Below are positions 20,285-25,820 of a DNA stretch of 25,820 bases, piece by piece (the stretch's first letter is position 1; every line of letters begins with the position of its first letter). Origin of the DNA: UBA10003 sp964365025 (GTDB lineage Bacteria; Patescibacteriota; Patescibacteriia; Magasanikbacterales; UBA10003). The notes under the pieces are model-generated. The model was not told the origin of the DNA, did no database searches, and worked only from the letters and a program-made list of their open reading frames with translations. The translations under genes were made by a program, and so were the position numbers. The stretch covers positions 1-25,820 of the forward strand of contig CAYIOJ010000010.1 of assembly GCA_964365025.1 (NCBI GenBank). The letters run 5' to 3'.

Positions 20285-21100
20285 ATGTTTGATATAGCAG
20301 TCACAATTGTAAATTATAAAATGGCCGAAGACATTCGGGATCTTTTGCATTCCATGAGAGAGGATTTGGCCGGCTCGGATTTGAAAGTGCAAATCGTGGT
20401 GGTGGATAACACACCCGAAGATGGCGCCTGGTTGATGTTTAAAAATAATTTTCCCGAAGTCAAATATCTGCCGCAAAAGGGCAACATCGGATTTGGCAAA
20501 GCGCAAAATATCGGCATAAAATCCACCGACGCCAAATATTATTTTGTTTTAAATCCCGATGCCGTGTTTCCCTTGGGCGAGCGTGTTTTGCAGAGACTGT
20601 TTGAATATATGGAGACGCACCCTAAAATTGGCCTGATCGGCCCCAAACTTTTAAATAGTGACGGCACTTTGCAATATTCTTGTTACAGATTTCCTGATTT
20701 TTGGATTCCCTTGTATCGCCGCAGTTCTCTGGGTGAGTCCGGAAAAAATCGCCGTAAAATAGCGCATTATTTAATGCGGGATTTTAATCACGAACGCAAT
20801 CAGCCGGTGGACTGGCTTATGGGTTCGGCCATGTTCGCGCGCGGCGCGGCTTTGGAGCAAACCGGACTTTTTGACGAGCGATATTTTATGTATTTTGAAG
20901 ACTGTGATTTGTGTCGTCGTTTTTGGGAAGCCCACTGGCCAGTTTATTATGTTCATGATATAAAGATAATGCACCGGCACGGCAAAGGTTCAGCCAAGGT
21001 GCCGGGTTTTTTTCGTTCAATGATGAAAAACCCGCTCACCCGCGTCCACATTGTGAGCTGGTTGAAATACATGTGGAAGTGGAGGTTTAAAACCACTTAA
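20285..21100 (+). CDS. GT2-family glycosyltransferase 3
   Basis: A 271-aa GT-A transferase, third in the run, starting 2 nt after the previous stop. Motifs: VVDNTPEDGA, KGNIGFGKAQNIG, FVLNPDA, the acceptor region DWLMGSAMFARG, and YFEDCDLCRRF. It resembles transferase 1 more than 2. RFPDFW and HRHGKGSAK-type segments near the end are typical of rhamnosyl- and related transferases. It carries no repeat insertion. Confidence 0.85.
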   Translation: MFDIAVTIVNYKMAEDIRDLLHSMREDLAGSDLKVQIVVVDNTPEDGAWLMFKNNFPEVKYLPQKGNIGFGKAQNIGIKSTDAKYYFVLNPDAVFPLGERVLQRLFEYMETHPKIGLIGPKLLNSDGTLQYSCYRFPDFWIPLYRRSSLGESGKNRRKIAHYLMRDFNHERNQPVDWLMGSAMFARGAALEQTGLFDERYFMYFEDCDLCRRFWEAHWPVYYVHDIKIMHRHGKGSAKVPGFFRSMMKNPLTRVHIVSWLKYMWKWRFKTT

Positions 21101-21101
21101 T

Positions 21102-22193
21102 ATGTTGTCCAAGGTCGCGATAATTTATCTGTCTTTTCACTGCGAGCCGTACATGGACGATGTGGTTTCCGCATTGGAGCGACTCACTTATCCCAAAGAT
21201 CGGGTGGAATTTGTGATTGTGGACAATCCGCATCCGCAATACGGGCCGTCAGTTCGCTACATTGAAGAAACTATCATGCTCAAATCCGGCGTAACGATGC
21301 CCAAAGTCACTTTGATCGCCAATTCTAATAATTTGGGATTTGCCGGCGGCAACAATGTCGGCATTAAGTACGCTTTGGATAACGGTTTTGATTATGTCTG
21401 CCTGCACAATAACGACGCCTTTGTGGCCGCGAATTTTTTAGAGCCGTTGGTGGAAGCAATGGAAAAAGATAAGCAAGTCGGCGCGGCTCAATCATTGTTA
21501 CTGTTGCATCCTGAGACGGAATTGATAAATTCCGCGGGCAATGCCATGCATTATCTGGGTTTTGGTTTTTGTTGGGATTATCGCAAAAAATTATCCGAAG
21601 CCAATTTGCCGGCAATAAAAGAAATTGCCTATGCGTCAGGAGCGGGAGTGTTAATGCGAGCTGATTTACTCAAGCAATACGGCGGCTTGGATGAGGATTT
21701 TTTCTTGTATCACGAAGATTTGGAGTATTGTTTCCGTTTGAAAGCGGCGGGATACAAAATAGTTTTGGCGCGCGATTCGGTGGTTTTTCACAAATATCAA
21801 TTCGGCCGCAGTATTACCAAATATTTTTGGATGGAACGCAACCGCTATGGCGTGATGCTGGAATTTTTCAAGTGGCCAACCTTGCTTTTACTCGCGCCAA
21901 TGGGGTTGGTGATGGAAATAGCTCTGATTTTGTTCGCGCTTAAAGGTGGCTGGTTTGCTGAACGTATTAAAGTCTATCGCTATTGGCTGGATAGCGCCAA
22001 TTGGATTACTTGGCTTAATAAAAGAAAAAGTATTCGGCAAATTAGAAAAGTTGGTGATAGAGAATTACTCAAAGATATGGTTAGCGAAATTTTATTTCAA
22101 GAAAAAGAAATGGCTAATCCGTTATTGTTATACATTGGCAATCCGGTGATGAAAATTTATTGGCGATTAGTAAAGGCGATAATTTGGTGGTAA
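21102..22193 (+). CDS. GT2-family glycosyltransferase 4, membrane-associated
   Basis: A 363-aa GT-A transferase, fourth in the run and one base after the previous stop. Motifs: VIVDNPHPQYG (the usual Ser/Asp after DN is replaced by Pro/His), SNNLGFAGGNNVG, LHNNDAF (in place of NPD), ASGAGVLMRADL, and YHEDLEYCFRLKAAG. A hydrophobic segment, LLLLAPMGLVMEIALILFAL (about 265-284), with a following C-terminal domain suggests membrane attachment. The unusual DN-P-H and N-N-D motifs suggest a different donor from transferases 1-3. Confidence 0.83.
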   Translation: MLSKVAIIYLSFHCEPYMDDVVSALERLTYPKDRVEFVIVDNPHPQYGPSVRYIEETIMLKSGVTMPKVTLIANSNNLGFAGGNNVGIKYALDNGFDYVCLHNNDAFVAANFLEPLVEAMEKDKQVGAAQSLLLLHPETELINSAGNAMHYLGFGFCWDYRKKLSEANLPAIKEIAYASGAGVLMRADLLKQYGGLDEDFFLYHEDLEYCFRLKAAGYKIVLARDSVVFHKYQFGRSITKYFWMERNRYGVMLEFFKWPTLLLLAPMGLVMEIALILFALKGGWFAERIKVYRYWLDSANWITWLNKRKSIRQIRKVGDRELLKDMVSEILFQEKEMANPLLLYIGNPVMKIYWRLVKAIIWW

Positions 22194-22198
22194 TTTAT

Positions 22199-23284
22199 AT
22201 GATTACAAAAGCGATTTTGACCGGCGGAGGTCATGCCACGCGCCTGCGGCCGATCACAACCACAATCAACAAACATTTGATTCCCTTGGCCAATAAGCCG
22301 ATGATTTTTCATGTTATTGATAAAGTGGTAGAAATCGGTGTAAAAGAAATATTTATCAATACCAATCCCGGTGAGACCGAATTGCAGAAATACGTTGGCG
22401 ATGGCGGACACTGGGGGATTAAAATTAAATATTTTGAACAAACCGGCGGGCCGCAAGGCATCGCGCATGCGGTGTCTTTAGCGCGTGAATTTATCGGCGA
22501 TGACCCGTTCATTTTTTACTTAAGCGATAATATCACACTCGGTTCTCTCCAGCCCTTGGCGGAAAAATTTGCCAAAGAAAATTTGAATTGCTTGTTGAGT
22601 TTTTCCAAAGTTGATGACCCGACTCGTTTTGGCGTTGGCGAGTTTGACGCTAATGGAAAATTAACGCGCGTGTTGGAAAAGCCGCAAAACCCGCCAAGCG
22701 ACTTAGCTCAAACCGGCATATATTTTTATGATAAATTTTTTTTTGAGGCCTATAGCCACATTCAAAAATCCGCTCGCGGCGAGTATGAAATTTCCGACAT
22801 TAATACTTGGCTGATTCAGAATAATTACAAAGTCGGGTGGAGCGAGATTACCGGTTATTGGAAAGATTCCGGCAAACCCAATGATTTGCTAATTGCGAAT
22901 CAGATGCTTTTGGATAGGATGGACAAAGAGCATTTTACCAATCACGCCACAGTGGAAAAGGGCGCGCGATTGGAGGGCAATATTAAAATCGGCCGTGGCA
23001 CGAGAATCGGAGAAAAGGTTTTAATTCGCGGGCCGGTGATTATTGGGGAAAATTGCGTGCTGGAGGACTGCTATGTGGGCCCATGCACCACCATCGGGCA
23101 GGGGACAGAGATTTGTGGCGCGGAAATTGAACATTCCATTATTTTTGAAAACGCGGATATTAATTGCTCTATTCGTATCGTGGATAGCATTATTGGTAAA
23201 AATGCCTCCATTCTCACCGGCCATCAAGCCCCGCCCCAAGGGCATAAAATGGTTTTGGGCGACCATACTTTTATTGAAATTTAA
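22199..23284 (+). CDS. rfbA: Glucose-1-phosphate thymidylyltransferase, long form
   Basis: A 361-aa nucleotidyltransferase that makes dTDP-glucose (or a related NDP-sugar) from glucose-1-phosphate. The N-terminal Rossmann-like domain has ILTGGGHATRLRP (6-18), PLANKPMIFHVI, GPQGIAHAV, YLSDNI, the Asp-Asn metal site, VLEKPQNPPS and GYWKDSGKPNDLL. The last ~115 residues contain hexapeptide repeats (GARLEG, IGRGTRIG, IGENCVLE, IGQGTEI) forming a left-handed beta helix, as in the long-form RmlA used for deoxysugar pathways. The start at 22199 follows the GT2 stop by 5 nt; the frame is open earlier only within that gene. It supplies the substrate of RmlB at 12700. Confidence 0.88.
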   Translation: MITKAILTGGGHATRLRPITTTINKHLIPLANKPMIFHVIDKVVEIGVKEIFINTNPGETELQKYVGDGGHWGIKIKYFEQTGGPQGIAHAVSLAREFIGDDPFIFYLSDNITLGSLQPLAEKFAKENLNCLLSFSKVDDPTRFGVGEFDANGKLTRVLEKPQNPPSDLAQTGIYFYDKFFFEAYSHIQKSARGEYEISDINTWLIQNNYKVGWSEITGYWKDSGKPNDLLIANQMLLDRMDKEHFTNHATVEKGARLEGNIKIGRGTRIGEKVLIRGPVIIGENCVLEDCYVGPCTTIGQGTEICGAEIEHSIIFENADINCSIRIVDSIIGKNASILTGHQAPPQGHKMVLGDHTFIEI

Positions 23285-23314
23285 AAAAACCGGCGATTTC
23301 GCGCCGGTTTTTTT
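23283..23314. terminator. Bidirectional terminator between convergent operons
   Basis: ccggcg (23290-23295), loop atttcg and cgccgg (23302-23307), with seven A before and seven T after, starting at the rmlA stop codon. It serves both the plus-strand glycan operon and the minus-strand operon ending at 23313. Confidence 0.85.
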
Positions 23315-24662
23315 ATTGTATCTCCATTCTATACAATTCTTGATAAGCGTTATTTTTAATTAGTAAATATACATTTTTTCCAGCCGAGTCCATTTGTGCC
23401 GCAGTAATTTCCGCCTGATCAAAAAGTGTTACTATATTGCGTTCTCCGCGGTCGTCCAATTCCGTGATTTGCAAACTTCCGTTTACCAAGGACAAATAGT
23501 ACGGCTTGTCTGGCACCGGTAAAACCTGCGAAATGCCGTCGCTGTGGCGCGCGGTCATAGTTGATTGTTTTGAGTTTAGGTCCAGCGCCCAGATTTCCGA
23601 GCGATTAAAATAATAAAGATAATTATTTTTTTCTCCACGCCCCCACACGCCCGCGTTACCGTTTAATTTGATAATCGGCGTTTGTTTGTCAGACGGGTTT
23701 ATCAAGAAAATCTGATTTTTATCATTTAGCGCCAGCACTTCATTGTTATTTATCTCACCCAAGTGATAATTGCTCTTTGGCAGAATTGCCACTTCTTCAA
23801 TCTTTTTTTCAATAATCGGCAAAGCCAGCTCGCGGTAGCGATACAGAACAGTCTTATCAGCGATATTTTTAATAAAAAATATTTCGTTGTCAGTCGCGGC
23901 GTAATCGCTAATTGGTCCGTCAATCAGTTTTCTTTTTGTTTGGGTCTGGAAATTTATCTGGTAAAGAGCGCGATTTTGCGCCTCCACTAAGCCGTAAATG
24001 TGTTTGCTGTTATTTGTCCATTTTGGCTGCGAAATTGAACCAAGATTAAATTCCTGCCAGCTAAAGTTTTTTTCTTTGGCAGTATTTGCTATTACGAAAT
24101 TAGGCCCGGTTTCATCATAATCAATGATCCATTGACCGTCGGGCGACCATTTTATCGTCGGTTGATTGATGGTGTATGGCAAAACAGTTTGTATTTTTTT
24201 TTCTCCTGTTTGTAAATTCATCAACCAAAGTGTGTTTAATTTTTGGATGAGCAGGGTGGATTCGTCAGGCGACAAAGAAAATTGCGTTACCGGCCCGCTT
24301 TCCAAAAGATTCGGCAGATTATTTTTAAAAAGTGTAATGTCATAAACCAGCGTACTCTCGCGCGCTTTTATTTCCAAATTTTTTTGCCAACTGTGATAGC
24401 CGTCTTTGGCCGCCAGAATTTGATAATAGTTGGGTGAAAGATCGGCTAGCCGCAGAGGCCGCTTGTCGGATAATAATTCGTTGTTTAAGTATAATTTGGC
24501 GTCAGCCGGCAGGATGTCCAGCATCAGCACGCCGACTTGCTCCACTTTATTTTTTTGCCAATTATAGCGATAGCCGGAGGTGTAGAGCACGACAATCGGC
24601 GCGGCTGTCAGAAACAGCGCGATAAAAGTGATGACGATTAAACGGCGCTGGTGGATGTTCAT
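23313..24662 (-). CDS. PEGA-domain membrane-anchored beta-propeller protein
   Basis: A 449-aa protein. Residues 9-28 form an N-terminal membrane anchor after a basic start (NIHQRRL), so the rest faces the cell exterior. Residues about 44-110 match a PEGA domain, a small beta domain of surface proteins: VLMLDILPADAKLYLNNE and NYYQILAAKDGYHSWQK. From about 125 on come propeller-type blades (QFSLSPDESTLLI, IKWSPDGQWII, QPKWTNNSKHI) like TolB/DPP-IV propellers. There is no enzymatic motif; a surface-binding or envelope role is likely. Its start overlaps the stop of the cysteine-cluster gene by ATGA, making it the last gene of the minus-strand operon. Confidence 0.75.
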   Translation of the reverse strand: MNIHQRRLIVITFIALFLTAAPIVVLYTSGYRYNWQKNKVEQVGVLMLDILPADAKLYLNNELLSDKRPLRLADLSPNYYQILAAKDGYHSWQKNLEIKARESTLVYDITLFKNNLPNLLESGPVTQFSLSPDESTLLIQKLNTLWLMNLQTGEKKIQTVLPYTINQPTIKWSPDGQWIIDYDETGPNFVIANTAKEKNFSWQEFNLGSISQPKWTNNSKHIYGLVEAQNRALYQINFQTQTKRKLIDGPISDYAATDNEIFFIKNIADKTVLYRYRELALPIIEKKIEEVAILPKSNYHLGEINNNEVLALNDKNQIFLINPSDKQTPIIKLNGNAGVWGRGEKNNYLYYFNRSEIWALDLNSKQSTMTARHSDGISQVLPVPDKPYYLSLVNGSLQITELDDRGERNIVTLFDQAEITAAQMDSAGKNVYLLIKNNAYQELYRMEIQ

Positions 24663-25201
24663 AATGCAAAAATATCCTCTATTTCTTTTTTTTGCGTTTT
24701 GTAAATTGATTTTTTTGTTTTATTGTTTTTATCAACGCACACGCAATTCTTTTTTATTTTTTCCAAAAACATTTTTCCTTTGTCCCAAGTTATCGGGTAG
24801 ATCCGGCAGGCCGACGGTATCATTCTTCTGGGCAGATTCTTTTTAAAAACCAAACTCACTATTTCACACCCTTGCCCCGAGCGCGATCTAAAAGAGCAGA
24901 AACCGTTTCTGGCTCTGGTGCCAATACATTTTTCACCAAGATATTCCGGATCTTTGCTCCATCTTTTATCAAAAAATTCCTCCATTTTTATTCCCATCTT
25001 TTTTTCAAAATATATTTTATGTTTGATAATGTGGTCGTAGGATTCTTTGTCTATATAGACCCCGTGCTTGCAACACGCTCCGCCTTTGGCGTTTTGACCA
25101 CATTGGCAAGTCAGGCAGGATAAAAACGGTCCGGTGGGAAATCCTTTTTGTTTGCGCACTTCTGATAAAATTTTTTTAATTGGAATTTTAGTTTTACTCA
25201 T
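24659..25201 (-). CDS. Cysteine-cluster protein, YkgJ/DUF3109-like
   Basis: A 180-aa protein with many cysteines in metal-binding spacing: CLTCQCG and GGACCKHG (29-46), EKCIGTRARNGFCSF (about 90-104), GCEIV, ACRIYPITW (about 131-139) and NCVCVD near 152. The CC-x-x-G with later ACR-x-YP recalls the YkgJ/UPF0153 and DUF3109 families, thought to bind zinc or an Fe-S cluster; the function is not established. There is no Shine-Dalgarno sequence. It is the middle gene of the cutA operon, directly abutting cutA and overlapping the PEGA gene. Confidence 0.65.
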   Translation of the reverse strand: MSKTKIPIKKILSEVRKQKGFPTGPFLSCLTCQCGQNAKGGACCKHGVYIDKESYDHIIKHKIYFEKKMGIKMEEFFDKRWSKDPEYLGEKCIGTRARNGFCSFRSRSGQGCEIVSLVFKKNLPRRMIPSACRIYPITWDKGKMFLEKIKKNCVCVDKNNKTKKSIYKTQKKEIEDIFAL

Positions 25202-25510
25202 TTATTTAATTTCATTGTTAATCCAAGATTCATAATCGTCATTTGCTTTCACACATATTTTCATTATACAAGGTATTTGGTACGGATGAATTTTGGACAC
25301 AGCTGATTTAATTTTTGGCCAATTTTTTTCTACGGTTTTTACAATAGAAACATATTCTTTGGAATTTTTCATTTTACCATTCCACCAATAGATGCTTTGT
25401 GTCGGAAAAATATTGCCGCAGGCGATTAAGCGGCTGGCCAGCAAAGCCGCGACTATTTTTTTAGCCGTTTTTAAATTCGGATGCGTGATGTAGATGATTA
25501 TGGGTTTCAT
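25202..25510 (-). CDS. cutA: CutA-family protein (divalent-cation tolerance)
   Basis: A 102-aa protein with the CutA1 ferredoxin-like fold, which forms trimers and is linked to metal-ion tolerance; its molecular role is poorly defined. Signatures: IYITHPNLKTAKKIVAALL (cut at 6-24), LIACGNIFPTQSIYWWNGKM-type core with the conserved A-C-x-N (30-33) and YWWNG (41-45), VKTVEKNWPKI, and HPYQIPCIM (75-83). Length is typical. The first gene of the minus-strand operon. ATGCGTTATG-type sequence just upstream gives no Shine-Dalgarno match. Confidence 0.88.
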   Translation of the reverse strand: MKPIIIYITHPNLKTAKKIVAALLASRLIACGNIFPTQSIYWWNGKMKNSKEYVSIVKTVEKNWPKIKSAVSKIHPYQIPCIMKICVKANDDYESWINNEIK

Positions 25511-25820
25511 GCGTTATGTCCCCCTTTTTTAAACCAGCCGACAAGAAATAATTTACTATTTTATTCGTACAGATGAGAATTAAACAAAATCGGAAGATTA
25601 TTTTGTCTGGCAATCTGAAACAGGGTTCTTTTTTTCTATTTTTTCAAGTAAAAATTGGAGATGTTTTTCAAGGTCTTCTTCAGCTATACTTAAACCTTTC
25701 ATGTGAAGTCCGAACGAAGTGAGGATTTCGCAAGCGAGCGGAGCGAGCGATTTTGGCCAACGTTCCGGCCACTACTGTTGCGTTAACTTAAATTTATCTT
25801 TAATATTTTATCTAATTTTA
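25511..25820. other. Terminal 310 bases without a convincing gene
   Basis: AT-rich upstream region of cutA, then a GC-richer part from about 25700 with purine-rich gagcggagcgagcg motifs like those inside the attC-like sites. The 13 bases 25777-25789 (gttgcgttaactt) are the reverse complement of 32-44; allowing two mismatches, about 20 bases match, so the two window ends carry an inverted repeat. Confidence 0.5.
25757..25790. repeat. Possible left half of a fifth attC-like site
   Basis: CCAAC followed by GTTCC and then ggccactactg repeats the left-side layout of sites C and D (AAC, GT-containing 4-5-nt spacer, stem arm). The matching right arm (cagtagtggcc, T, GTT) is not in the window and would have to lie beyond the end. 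Alternatively only a small tggcc/ggcca hairpin (25754-25771) is present. Confidence 0.3.

Noticed and set aside
1..25820. tRNA or rRNA genes and CRISPR arrays
   Set aside because: No T-loop/acceptor pairs, rRNA core sequences or regularly spaced identical repeats were seen. The repeats present are dispersed palindromes or attC-like sites with varying stems.

Overview
The window looks like a chromosomal contig of a small-genome bacterium, most likely a member of the Candidate Phyla Radiation / Patescibacteria. The reasons are many genes that start without a Shine-Dalgarno sequence, tight ATGA-type gene overlaps, secreted proteins built as beta-propeller plus calcium-repeat or PEGA plus beta-propeller, a SIS-type phosphoglucose/phosphomannose isomerase, and dispersed palindromic repeats that sit in-frame inside genes. 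TGA is used as stop. The taxonomic placement is inference.

Region 1 (about 1-3560) is the accessory part. Four non-identical imperfect inverted repeats (about 51-144, 1034-1172, 1667-1761, 2484-2559) share one architecture: an 11-bp outer stem, an AAC-like box 4-5 nt outside its left arm, and T then GTT one nt outside its right arm. The stem sequence differs between sites. This is the layout of integron attC recombination sites. The sites delimit three cassette-sized segments with different base compositions: a LysE-type exporter, a stand-alone archaeal-type threonyl-tRNA synthetase editing domain, and a GC-rich tiny membrane protein with its own promoter and terminator. A tyrosine recombinase of 270 aa lies next to the last site, behind a 100-nt hairpin. 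It has all catalytic residues and an IntI-like C-terminal end but no IntI-specific insertion. I regard this as an integron-like system with a Xer-like integrase. The window may also end inside a fifth site.

Region 2 (3557-10776) holds cell-surface genes: a GT4 glycosyltransferase overlapping the recombinase stop by ATGA, a secreted propeller/thrombospondin-type-3 protein, and two divergent polytopic membrane proteins of GT-C type separated by a long inverted repeat.

Region 3 (10777-11686) is GC-rich. It carries a minus-strand transcription unit with a near-consensus promoter, two or three unrecognised small ORFs and an intrinsic terminator.

Region 4 (11687-23284) is a nucleotide-sugar and glycosyltransferase cluster: HIT and Nudix hydrolases, RmlB, an FdtA/WxcM-like cupin, RmlD, phosphoglucose/phosphomannose isomerase, four tandem GT2 glycosyltransferases and a long-form RmlA. 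RmlC is not seen. Two autonomous units interrupt the cluster: a minus-strand helical-repeat protein with a degenerate receiver domain, and a small duplicated protein. Region 5 (23313-25510, minus) is an operon of CutA, a cysteine-cluster protein and a PEGA/propeller membrane protein. The last 310 bases hold no convincing gene.

Two gene populations are visible. Conserved genes mostly lack a Shine-Dalgarno sequence. A set of unrecognised, GC-richer genes (1986, 11554-, 15280-, 16814) each have a strong Shine-Dalgarno sequence, their own sigma70-like promoter and their own terminator, resembling self-contained 'moron' inserts.
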